In this document: positions 12,240-21,442 of the stretch, piece by piece
How the letters are laid out: each line of letters begins with the position of its first letter
Numbering within the stretch: position 1 is the first letter of the stretch
Made by a program: the position numbers and the translations under genes
Notes under the pieces: generated by a model
Told to the model about the DNA's origin: nothing
The model's input: only the letters and a program-made list of their open reading frames with translations
Database searches by the model: none
Source of the DNA: Isochrysis galbana
Taxonomy: Eukaryota; Haptophyta; Isochrysidales; Isochrysidaceae
DNA: 64,000 bases
Direction of reading: 5' to 3'
Assembly: GCA_018136815.1 (NCBI GenBank)
Contig: CM030940.1
Span: 4,349,087-4,413,086, forward strand

Positions 12240-12790
12240 GTTTCCCGCGCCCGAACTTGTACTAGTAAAACTAGTTGAATTGTAGCCTCTAGTCTTGTCA
12301 TATAACATATAATGACACTCAGTATCAGGTCTAGAGCAACTAATACTGAGATATGATATATTGATATATGAATATGATATCATATATTGATATATTGAAT
12401 ATAACAGAACAACACACAACACAAGGACTTTCTACTTTCTACCGAAAAAATTCCTCAAATTTCCTCTCAACCGTCAACCGATCTGCGATCTGAGACGGTC
12501 ATTTTTCACCATCAATTAATGATTAATGAAAAAACCCTGTACCCTGTTTCCTGTTTGGCCGCCCTGGGCCCTAGATTAAGAGATAGATGGGTGATGGGTG
12601 TTTGGTGTTTTCCCGGGGTTTCTACTTTCTACTGCTTTACTTTGGTGTATTTTCTCAACCCTCACTTTTTACTTTTTTATTTTTATAACCTTAAAAGTTA
12701 AAATAGTAAGCGCCCTAGTAGCCTAGTAGCTAGTAGTGGTAGTGGTACTAACGCTCAGTTATGTTATAATTATTATTATGATCAAAGGTA
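12240..12790. other. AT-rich island with a dispersed repeat
   Basis: The base composition switches abruptly to AT-rich, with TATATTGATATA-type repeats at 12340-12405. The part at about 12440-12580 (TTCCTCAAATTTCCTC, then GAC/GATGGTCATTTTT, then CTGTTTG.CCGCCCT) matches 30745-30835. The tail at about 12735-12780 (GTGGTACTAACGCTCAGTT) matches 18385-18410. No coding region is supported. Confidence 0.55.
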
Positions 12791-13029
12791 GGCGACAAAG
12801 TAGGCGAGGGCAGAGGGTGAGGGTAGAAGATAGAAGATAGAAGATTCCCCAACCCTGCACTGCCTACAAGCTACAAGCTACAAGGAGGGGGCATATAGAT
12901 ATAGAAAAACATAGACGGCGTCTAACGTCTAACGTCTAAAGCAAAAAGGTCGGTCGCGGATGCGACGATGCGACATGCGACATCCGCTCTCTATCTCTAT
13001 CGTCTATCCGATCCATCTACCGTCTATCA

Positions 13030-13821
13030 TCTATGCTGTCTATATATCGTCTATCTTCTATCGTCTATCGCCGTGGCCGAGCCTTGCTGGTTGCTGGTTG
13101 CTGTTGCTGGCCTAGCGCTAGCGCGCTCCCGCTGACCGTATCTCCCAGCTCCTTCAATCCCATCGCATCACACACATTCACATTCTCTGTCGAGAAGGCT
13201 GGGGTCGGGCCGCTCCATCTACGAAGTCTCCGAGTCGGGCCGCTCTACGAAGCGCAAGCCTCTTACTTTAGGGTATTAGAAACCCCCAGCGTCGATATTT
13301 TTGTAGATTGGAGCGAGAGGGGTCTACGGGCGAGGCGGGGGGCGGCGGGGACGGCTTAGGGAAGATACTTTAAATCTTTTAATTCGAAGGGGCGCGAGTT
13401 GACGAGACCGAGCGCGCGAGGGGGGGGGGGGGGGAGAGAGAGAGAGAGAGAAAGAGAGAAAGAAGAGAGAGGGGGAGGGGGGAGAGGAGAGAAGAGAGGG
13501 CAGCCCTTCCGCGGGTAAACCCCCTCCTCTTGAGGAGAGAGAGAGAGGAAGAGAAGAGAGAGGAAGAGAGTGTTGGGAAGCTCGACTCGCGTGCGGAAGA
13601 GAAAGAGAGAGGAATCTGGAGGATGGATAGAGATAAAAGAGACCGGCTACTTATTTCTCATCACCAAGAGAGAGCCGGGGGGGAGGAAGGGGGGGGGAGG
13701 GGGGGAGGGGGGCATTCTCGTGAGTGTTGCTTGGCCGTCTGCCGCTTCGACCTCCGAGTAATTGAGTTCTCAGCACCGTAGTCGTGAAAGAAGAGAGAGT
13801 GCATAGGTTGGGGGAGGGAGG

Positions 13822-13860
<39 letters not shown>
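13030..13860. repeat. Purine-rich microsatellite region
   Basis: Long GA/GGA tracts at about 13416-13570 and 13675-13712, and a pure (GA)n run at about 13827-13861. Open frames across them are low-complexity artefacts (ERERER-type). I see no gene in this stretch. Confidence 0.7.
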
Positions 13861-13862
<2 letters not shown>

Positions 13863-13866
13863 AGCG

Positions 13867-14064
13867 ATGGCGGCATGGCTCGCTCTCTCTTCCGTCTCCC
13901 TCGTGGTGCCAGGAGGCGTGAGCGGCGCGAGCTGCTGGCGTGCGCGCTCTCCATGGCTCCAGCTGGACTTCCGCGGCTCGCAGAGCGACGACTGCATTGT
14001 GCTGCCCCACCCGGCCTACCCAGGCAATCCTCCGCCAATGGTCGGAGGAGAATGCAACCTCGTG
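13867..14064 (+). other. Possible first exon ending at a GTGAGG donor
   Basis: An ATG at 13867 opens a frame starting MAAWLALSSVSLVVPGG (signal-peptide-like) and running through DDCIVLPHPAYPG to MVGGECNLV, directly before a consensus donor GTGAGG at 14065. Degenerate copies of the last 40 or so bases, also ending GGECNLV or GGKCNLV before GTGAGC or GCGAGC, occur near 14645-14682 and 14845-14885. It could be the 5' exon of the gene at 15205-16062, which is on the same strand, but no splice chain could be traced. Real status is uncertain. Confidence 0.25.
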
Positions 14065-14456
14065 GTGAGGGCCTCTCTCTCTCTCCCGCGCCATCCTGGG
14101 CTCCTGGGGCTGCTGGGGCACACTGCGCACACACACCAACCTCGTGGTGAGGGCCTCTCTCTCTCGCTCTCTCCCGCACCATCCTGGGGCTCCTGGGGCA
14201 CACTGCGCGCACGCGCCAACCTCTTGGTGAGGGCCTCTCTCTCTCGCTCTCTCCCGCGCCATCCTGGGGCTCCTGGGGCACACTGCGCGCACACGCCAAC
14301 CTCTTGGTGAGCGCCTCTCTCTCTCGCTCTCTCCCGCGCCATCCTGGGGCTCCTGGGGCACACTGCGCGCACACGCCAACCTCGTGGTGAGGGCCTCTCT
14401 CTCTCTCCCGCGCCATCCTGGGGCTCCTGGGGCTCCTGGGGCACACTGAGCTGACA
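14057..14456. repeat. 80-bp tandem repeat (five units)
   Basis: Units begin CAACCTC(G/T)TGGTGAG at about 14057, 14137, 14217, 14297 and 14377, so the period is 80 bp. Each contains a short CT tract and the segment ATCCTGGGGCTCCTGGGGC. Every unit repeats the exon-end plus donor sequence found at 14055-14070. Open frames on the minus strand through this array are repeat artefacts. Confidence 0.85.
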
Positions 14457-15204
14457 CACCGCATCTCAGCGTTTTCTGGGGCTGTCTACGGCTTCCCACG
14501 ACTTCCTAGTAGTTCCCACAGCTTGAGAGGGCTTCTTGCAGCTTCATCGGCCTGTAGGGAGGCTTTTAATAGCCATTGATCGGGCTCATAGGACCGTGGG
14601 CGCACGTACGGCATGCGCATATCTACCCTATCCGCACAGTGTTGGCAATCTGCTTCTGATGGCCGGAGGCGAATGTAATCTGGTGGTGAGCGTTTCAACC
14701 TAGATTGGGGCCATCCAGCGCCTTATTGGGGCTTCATCTTTCGTGCTTCCGAGTCTGTGTGGAGACTTGACGATGCTTCACTGCGCTGTGCGAGCGCTTT
14801 TTGGCCATTTGGGTAGCACACGCAACTAAATTGCTTGAGCAGCGTTGCTTGCCGTCCACCCGGGTCGGAGGCAAGTGCAACCTGGTGGCGAGCGCTCTCC
14901 CGATCACCCAAGGCTCTCCTCCATCTTTTGGGGTCTCGCAGCACGACCGTGTGCACACACGGACACGTATAGACACGCGCATAGACACGGACACCTCCTT
15001 CGTGCGACAAGTGCAGGCTTGAACTCACTCAATTCATCGGGAGCTGGGTTGCATAAGGCCAGGGCAACCACCTAGACTGTAGAGGATGCATGCTGTTTGG
15101 GTGAGTGGCCAGAAGGAAGAGGGGTGGGATGCGAGTGCACGCACCTCAGGCGTGGAGAATTCCTGTTGCATATATCTACCTTCGCATTGTCTCGTACCGG
15201 ACAG

Positions 15205-16062
15205 GAGCGCGAAGACGACACGGAGTGCTATACGCAGATCTTCTTAGAGCCAGATGGCACTGTCCGATTTGGCGCCACCGACGGGCCGCCTCCGGTACGG
15301 CGGGGCCCCTTGGCGGACCAAGCCGGTGCACGTTACCAGTTCAGGCGCATGCGTGGCGGCCGCCCCTGCGCTCTATATCCTCTCGTACCCCATTCACGTT
15401 GCAGGAGGACGCTTGCGGCCTATGGCAGTGCGGCTCCAAGGGGTTCCAGATGATCCTCACCCGCAAGTTCGAGGTGACGGGACACAAGAACCCACAGCCT
15501 CCTTCTATCCTGCGGCTCCCGCCGTGTGCTTCTGCGCTCGCGGACAAGCCGCTCCCCTACGCGGGTGCCGCACAGCCCTGTTGTGCTCGCATAGGGCATG
15601 CGGTCAACCGTCCACTTGCAACCTCAACGGCTCCACCGGCCGCGCTTGCAGGTGACGGGCTCTCTTAAAGGTTTGACGTATTCCGTGTCACGGGTGTACT
15701 TGGGCTCGGTCAACGAGGCCTCGAAAGATGGCCTCCAGATGATTGATGGCCGCATGGAGCTCTTTGACAGCACCAAGGATTACACTGGCGTTGACGACAC
15801 CAACGCCGTTGCGGTATGGCGCCATTGCCCTAAACGAAATCGCCACCCACGCCCATGGTTGCTTCCGAAGCTACAAGAGTGCCGTTCCCCTTTGTGGCTG
15901 CGCTTGCCCATAACCGTCGCGCGACGGTGACCATCTTAGGTGAGCAACGTGTGGGGGGGAGAAGTTCTAGGCACAGCCGTCCTCTCAACGCCCATTGGCT
16001 ACTTCTCCATTGATGGAGGCCCGGCGGTGCAACGAGATTTGCGAGGTGACGACGACAAGTGA
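15205..16062 (+). CDS. Conserved hypothetical protein, multi-exon (5' exons unresolved)
   Basis: Three exons join in phase 0 with good splice sites: 15205-15294 (ECYTQIFLEPDGTVRFG, ending TDGPPP before GTACGG), 15405-15473 (EDACGLWQCGSKGFQMIL, ending KFE before GTGACG) and 15652-15813 (VTGSLKGLTYSVSRVYLG through DGRMELFDSTKDYTG). A last exon reads GYFSIDGGPAVQRDL and stops at 16060-16062; its link to exon 3 is unresolved (an extra small exon near 15890-15945 is likely). The pattern GTVRFG.TDGPPP / LWQCG...FQM.L.R.F / YSV.RVY.G.VN resembles, from memory, uncharacterised proteins of photosynthetic chromalveolates, so an organelle-targeted product is possible; that is inference. I do not know its function. 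The intron at 15474-15651 is bounded by a 10-bp direct repeat. Confidence 0.55.
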
Positions 16063-16069
16063 GGCAGCC

Positions 16070-17120
16070 ATTGTTTGCCGCCTCGTTGCTTCTGCGCGCA
16101 GTCATCCCTCGAATTAGTACCGGCACGTAGCTACGTAGCGGCACGTTGTGATGAGAGGCGATGTGTGGTACACGTTGCTTTCGTGACCCCGGGACTAGAC
16201 GATCAGGCAGTGAGGTTTCTCTCGTGGGGGGGCGTCATAAAATCCTTCACCTTCAATATTTGCTCGCCACACACGCGCTCGCATTTGCGGCACACGGGGC
16301 CCATCTTTGTGACGGGCATGAGGAAACCATGCTAGGCTGTGGCCCAGGAGTTGTGTATATGGGCCATGATGAGATGTCACATGGCCTATAGGTGCCAGAC
16401 GGGGGCATGGGGACGGGGGACACACCAAGGATGAGAGCGCATCGGGAGACAGCTGAGGCTATGGCTATGGCACGAGCCTCACCCGTCCGCGGTTGCGCAA
16501 AGCGCAAACGCGTAGTCTTAAAGATTAAAGACTAAAGACCGCGCCGTGTAACCGTGTACTGTAGTCTTGGGTCTTGGGAGGGGGAGGGGAAGACAACGGA
16601 AAATCGAAAATGTCACCCTCATTGCTCATCGCCGCCTCCTAACCAACGGCCAAAGCCTCGCCGCGGTTCGTTCGCCCCCTTCCCTCGAGGGTCTCCCCTG
16701 TCCCCTGTCATCTCCCTGCTTTGGGTGCTCAGGTTTGCCCACTTCAGGCTCTCCGAGAGGGTATCCTCCGCCTCTATCGCCGGGGTCAGGCAGGAGGAGG
16801 AAGAAGTCGTGCGAGCAGCGCTTGCACTCGGCATCCAGTCGACAGGTGGCCGCGCGGTGGGAGACACGCGAAGCTAGTTAGCAGGAGAGCGAGAGGAGGT
16901 CCTTGCTTGATCCCCGTGCGGATGCGCGCCGAGTTGCCACAATCGTGAGATCGTGAGGGAGACGAAGGAGAGAGAACTACTGGAGGGTGATGCGCAGGGA
17001 GGAGGGAGAGGACGAGGGCAGGAGGGCCTTCTCCTTCTCTCTCGGCTCTCGGGTGAGGCGAGGGTAGGTGAGGCTGGGAGGGCGGAGGCGTTCTTGTCCC
17101 CACCCCCCACCCCGCCCGCG
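16070..17120. other. No gene seen
   Basis: No supported coding region. Short unrelated open frames exist on both strands, such as a minus frame at 16619-16867, but none has a motif, good splice context or repeat identity. GA/GGA-rich at about 16950-17050. Confidence 0.4.
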
Positions 17121-17122
17121 GG

Positions 17123-17440
17123 CCAGATATACTGGATGCAAACATTATCCGCACCAAAGTCGTTCCATAGAGCGGTGAAAAACTCAGTCATAAGAATTCT
17201 ATGGACAAATCCCCGCACGGGACGAAGGATGCGATGGATTAAGCACCCTGATATACCCCTGAGAGGAGATACGGACAAAGGACAAAGGCCCGCCCCATCT
17301 GCCATCTGCCATGCTGGGCTTGGGACTACTAGATTTGGACAATCACGTAAAAGCCCTTCAAGCCAAATGGATACTCAACTACTTGGACGCATGCCAAGCC
17401 CAATGGAAGCAGGTGCTAGACGCGTGGTTCAGCCGCACGC
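17123..17440 (+). mobile_element. LINE (non-LTR retrotransposon) ORF2 fragment, degenerate
   Basis: Translations read YWMQTLSAPKSFHRAVKNSV, then LGLLDLDNHVKALQAKWILN and WKQVLDAWF. This is the segment downstream of reverse transcriptase in many LINEs (the GGLGL.DL...N.AL.AKW block before the C-terminal zinc knuckle). The blocks fall in two reading frames, so it carries at least one frameshift, and it lacks both ends. It abuts the inverted dispersed repeat starting at 17491. Confidence 0.6.
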
Positions 17441-17490
17441 GCCTGCGCCTGGGAAGTGGGAAGGGCGGCAGTCCTTAGTGTCCACCGTAC

Positions 17491-17970
17491 CAACCTACTT
17501 TTATAAGTAGGGGTCAATGGGGGCCTCGCGCCCCCCTCTCTCCATCGCGGACACCCCCTGGGGTGGGCCCGTACAATCAACCACAGCCCCTGCCCTTTGG
17601 CAGGGGCTGGGCAATCACCACACTGGCCCAGACCCCTAGTGGGCGCGGGCCGTGATTCGCACTCCCACGCCCTGCGTGGGCCTGCCCTCGAGCTGACCCC
17701 CCCCCCTTCCCTGGTCGCCAGGCAGACAGATGCCTCTGGGCGGCTCCCATGGCCAGCGAGGCAAGCGTGGGAGAGGCAGGGGGGGCCAGGGGCTGAGCCC
17801 CAGCCTCCACTGCCCCCTGAGCTGCCCTGGCTGGCCCTCTGGGAGCCCCCAAAGGACCTCTGAGAGCAGGCCGTGGCGCGCCGCATGGCGACGCGCCGCA
17901 GGGACACAGGTGGAGGAGAACGGAGAGAGGGAGAGGGGGGGTTTTGCACCCCCCCCGATGGAGTGCGGTA
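17491..17970 (-). repeat. Dispersed repeat, inverted copy of 54649-55123
   Basis: Its outer end is CAACCTACTTTTATAAGTAG followed by GGGTCAATGGGGGC, then a hairpin around CAGCCCCTGCC / GGCAGGGGCTG at about 17582-17610. The far end is the complement of CGCACTCCATCGGGGG. The whole stretch is the reverse complement, with divergence, of 54649-55123. As that copy is the 3' part of a coding repeat element, this one looks like a 5'-truncated insertion. Confidence 0.75.
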
Positions 17971-18330
17971 AGAAATGGGACCCGTTTGCGTAAGCAAACG
18001 GGCGGAGAGGGGCGGCTGGCGACAGGTGGGAGATGAGGAGGGAGAGGCTCAAGGCGCCTACGAGAACCCTTGTGGCAGGTATCTCGAGGCGTAGTCTTTT
18101 ATTCCTCGAGGATCGCTCGCGGCGAGAGCTGTAAGGGCCGTTCTGCTTCTCGACGAGAGGTCCCTCCCCCCCCCCCGGTGTTTTTCCCCGCGGTGAGTCG
18201 CCCGACGTAGGTCGGTCCGCCTCATTGGGTTTTCCCCCATTGTAACTTGTGGGGAGTTATAATGGGAGCCGGGGGTTTGCGAGGGGGGAGATTTGTAGGG
18301 ATGCATATGAGTATGTGTCTGTGCCATCAC
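17971..18330. other. No gene seen
   Basis: Palindrome CCCGTTTGCGTAAGCAAACG at about 17981-18000; the rest is G-rich unique sequence without coding signals. Confidence 0.4.
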
Positions 18331-18440
18331 TTCAAGGCGTGCGGGCAAGTGCGCTGAGGGGTGTCGTGATAGTACCGTGCTAGTGGCAGTAGTGGTACTA
18401 ACGCTCAGTTGTTTTATTATTATAGTGTCCACCGTACCAA
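18330..18440. repeat. Dispersed repeat end (pair with 21150-21258)
   Basis: CAAGGCGTGCGGGCAAGTGC, GCTGAGGGGTGTCGTGATAG, and GCTCAGTTGTTTTATTATTA recur at about 21160-21245, with a partial third copy at about 12735-12780. The flank TAGTGTCCACCGTACCAA at about 18423 also occurs at 17477, joining this family to the 17491 repeat. Probably debris of one larger element. Confidence 0.65.
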
Positions 18441-18599
18441 TGCAAAAACGGACAGAGCTCACCACTGTCACTGTCCCATGGTATTAAACTTAACCCATCG
18501 AGCGTAATAATAAAACCCATTATATAGATTCGGCCGAGTAAACCCACTGTAAACTCGTATTTTACACTCAAACTCTCGAAGTTTATTGTCAAAATTAAT

Positions 18600-18910
18600 C
18601 GCTAATCAAAATAGTAAAACTTTCACATGTCACATGGCCCTCTTTCGACGGAACGCGACTTGATACCCGGCAGCTGGTCTGCCCTAGCCCGCCCCTTGCG
18701 CTTGGCCTACGTAGTGCACGCGGGCCTACCCCGTGAAACCAAAGACAAAGGAATGAAGGGGTTAGTGGGTAGTGTAAAGGGGGTGAGTGTTCTGGGGTAT
18801 AGGCGATGGCGTGAGTCAGTACCGTGAGAGTACAGAGTACGTGCGGCTCCTTTATAGCTAGCGGTAGTAGCCTGAATCTTCAGATTCTATTTTGATTTGA
18901 GACCTAGCAC
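18600..18910. repeat. Dispersed repeat relic (pair with 40540-40740 and 41100)
   Basis: CCTCTTTCGACGGAACGCGAC at about 18640 recurs at about 41103. GAAACCAAAGACAAAGGAA at about 18738 matches 40577. AGCCTGAATCTTCAGATTC at about 18869 resembles 40695. The same three blocks are split and reordered at 40.5-41.1 kb. No coding region is supported. Confidence 0.5.
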
Positions 18911-19456
18911 AGCTAGATGGATATACAGTACAAAATCACGACCACTGCACCCCACGTGCGACAACACACGAGGACTCGTGCGCGCAAGTAACGGACAAGA
19001 GAGGCACGCACTCTAAAACCACGCCTCGGAGAGCTAGAGATGGTGGGTTTTCTAGTGGACGAGATAGACGCTAGCGCCGCCCTACTCCTTGCAAAATGAT
19101 ACCGCCCTAGAGTATCGAACGGTCGTACACCTAGCCGCCAACGGGAGGGGCAGTGCATTCGCGCCAATGGACGTGTGCCTTGTGCAAGCAGCCAATGAGC
19201 CGCGCCATCCCGCTCACCAGCCATGCTCTTTTGAACTGAAGTGCGCGCTGGCGCCGAAAAGATGTTGAGATAAGAGCGCCGCATGTTGACATCAGCGAGG
19301 AGGCCTCTACCACAATCGATGGCAGCGCAGAGGATGATGGACAAGGTGCTCTACAGGCAGGTCTGGTGGAGTCGAGACGGAGTTGGGCCTGCGCCAGCAA
19401 TGTCCTTTGCGAAGGCCTCATCTACGTCAACACCCAACCGCATTCACACACGAAGA
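18911..19456. other. No gene seen
   Basis: Intergenic sequence downstream of the EF-hand gene (minus strand). Short frames without motifs. Confidence 0.4.
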
Positions 19457-20046
19457 TCATGTGGCGCGGCCATCCTCCCAGTCCACCCAGGCCTCGCCCT
19501 TCATCAAAGACTCGAGCTCCTGCCAAGCGAGCGCAGAAAAGATGAACATGCAAGAGCATAGTGCATAGGAGAGTCGCAAGAGGCGCTAGTGTAGCTAGGA
19601 GTCTACAAAGAGCGAGGGGGTGGCAATGGTCATTTTGGGCAACTCGCTGTGAGCTGCCTACAGGTTCGACGTCGGCAGCCGAATAGCCGGACTTCATCAC
19701 GTTGTTCCAGAATGTCAACCATTCATCCCTCGTGATCTCCTTATCGCCATCCACATCCACCTGCAATCATGTGGCGAGGGGATGGCTCAATAATCCATAC
19801 CCGCCAGAACGCCAACATGCGCACGGCGTACAGCACCTCTCCTAGACGCACGAGCGCCAGGCACACGCGCAATTTTACCTCATTGAACATGGCCTTTGCC
19901 GTGAGGGTCTTGAAGGTCTTGAAGAACGACTCGGCCTCCGACAGGATGAGCTTGCCATCCTTGTTGGTATCCATCGCCTCAAACATCTTCTCCACCTTGA
20001 CCCTCACGTTCTTGTTCTCCTCCTTGTCGAGTTCTGAGTAGGCGGC
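19457..20046 (-). CDS. EF-hand calcium-binding protein (5' exon missing)
   Basis: Three exons splice cleanly, all in phase 0: 20046-19879 (56 codons), 19760-19662 (33 codons) and 19519-19457 (20 codons plus stop). Donors are GTAAAA and GTAGGC; acceptors are GCAG. Two canonical 12-residue EF loops are visible: DTNKDGKLILSE and DVDGDKEITRDE, 36 or so residues apart, forming one calcium-binding pair. The C-terminus (SGYSAADVEP, then ELESLMKGEAWVDWEDGRAT) is a tail I associate with short EF-hand proteins of algae and protists. The product should bind calcium in the cytosol or cilium; no enzyme domain is present. An upstream exon with the start codon must exist beyond the acceptor at 20047, probably across the CT-rich tract to 20940. 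Alternative: an N-terminal domain may be missing from view. Confidence 0.8.
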
Positions 20047-20229
20047 CTGCGATCCGGAGGCCGATCAGATAGTGAGGGTCAGACATGCTTGCCATTACTT
20101 CTCCAGATCCCGCTGCCGCCGCAACCTCAGATCCCCCGCGGCAAGTAGAGCAGCAGCCCGCCCTTTCTTGCTCTCCTTCCTTCCACGTTTCGCTTGGCTT
20201 CGGTCCTTCTGTTTCTCATCTGCACCATC

Positions 20230-20777
20230 TGCTTCTCTCCATCTATCAATCTTCCTCGAAGTCTCAACCCCCCTCCCCGCCCTCTCCGTCCCCTCCTCTC
20301 CACGTCCTTCCCCTCCCCCTCTGGTTCCCTCGTCTTCCTCCCCCCCGCCACCCGCCATCCACCCTCTTCCTAACCCTCCCTTCCCCTTCCCTTTCCCCTC
20401 CGTCTCTCCTCCTCGCCCTCCTCCCCCCTGCCTCTCTCTCTCCCTGCCCCCTCTCTCTTCCTCCCTACTTCTCCCTCCCTCTCTCCCTATGTCTCCCTCT
20501 CTCCCTCCCTCTCCCTCTCCCTCTCTCGCCCTCTCTCTCTCCCTCCCTCCTTCCCTTCCCCCAGCCCTACCCGTGACCACGCGGCAGTACAGAGATGGAG
20601 AGGAAGGCAGGAGGGTGGGCGGCAGGCAGGCATGGAGGCGTCCTTCCCCCGAGTCTCTGTCCCCTAGCTTCCCCTCTCGGCGCCATGCCGCGCCCCACTC
20701 ACCATCTCTGCGTCTCCCTCCCTCCCTCTCTCTCTCTCTCTCTCCCTCTCTCTACTCTCTCTATCTTTCTCTTCTCT

Positions 20778-20831
<54 letters not shown>

Positions 20832-20935
20832 CCCTCTCCCTCTCTCTCTACCCCCCCGCCCCCCCCCCCCCTTTCTTCTCTCTCTTCTCTCTCTCTCTCT
20901 TCCCTCCCCGCCCCCCCCCCCCCGCCCCTCCTCTC
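20230..20935. repeat. Long CT-rich microsatellite tract
   Basis: CCCTCC and (CT)n arrays, interrupted at 20570-20700 by less repetitive sequence. It lies just upstream of the first visible EF-hand exon and is probably intron 1 or promoter of that gene. Frames through it (SLSLSL / REREGE) are artefacts. Confidence 0.75.
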
Positions 20936-21442
20936 ACATCTCGGGATAAGGGCAACAGAACGTAATAATCAAGGACAACGGAGAGATGAGAAATGAGAGG
21001 AGAAATTCGCGCGAGCTACTTTTACTCGTAGATCTCTCGGCCGGGTGGACTACTCCAGAAGAATAGGAGCTTTTACTCGTAGAGTAGAAGAAGAACGGCC
21101 AGAGTTTTCTTGTTGTCCTGGTAAAAGGTTTTTTGTGTATGTGTCTAGTGACAACGCACGTCAAGGCGTACGGGCAAGTGCGCTGAGGGGTGTCGTGATA
21201 GTACCGGGCTAGTGGTACTATCGCTCAGATGTTTTATTATTATTGTGTAAAAGTAGGTTGGAGATTTTTGCTTTGAGCAGCCGTGCGGCAGCAAGGCGCC
21301 GTCTCGCACGTTCCCCAAACCTGCAATCACAAACGCATATCTAAGTTAATGAGTCAATTATCTTAGTGTAGGAACACTCGTCTCTCTCCTCCAATGCAGG
21401 CCAAACATCTAATTCCGGCTGCTCTTCCTCCTTGCGAAGCCT
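20936..21442. repeat. Intergenic repeats between EF-hand and FIG4 genes
   Basis: TTTTACTCGTAGA occurs twice (21020 and 21070). The block at 21150-21245 repeats 18330-18425. AAAAGTAGGTTGG at about 21247 equals the outer end of the 17491/55123 repeat family. No gene is supported. Confidence 0.5.

Noticed and set aside
14057-14456. CRISPR-like array
   Set aside because: Units are fully repeated 80-mers without unique spacers, in eukaryotic DNA with introns.
13651-14499. Minus-strand frames with SVPQEPQDGAGE-type repeats
   Set aside because: Produced by the 80-bp tandem repeat; the plus strand carries the splice-like signals and the repeat need not be coding.
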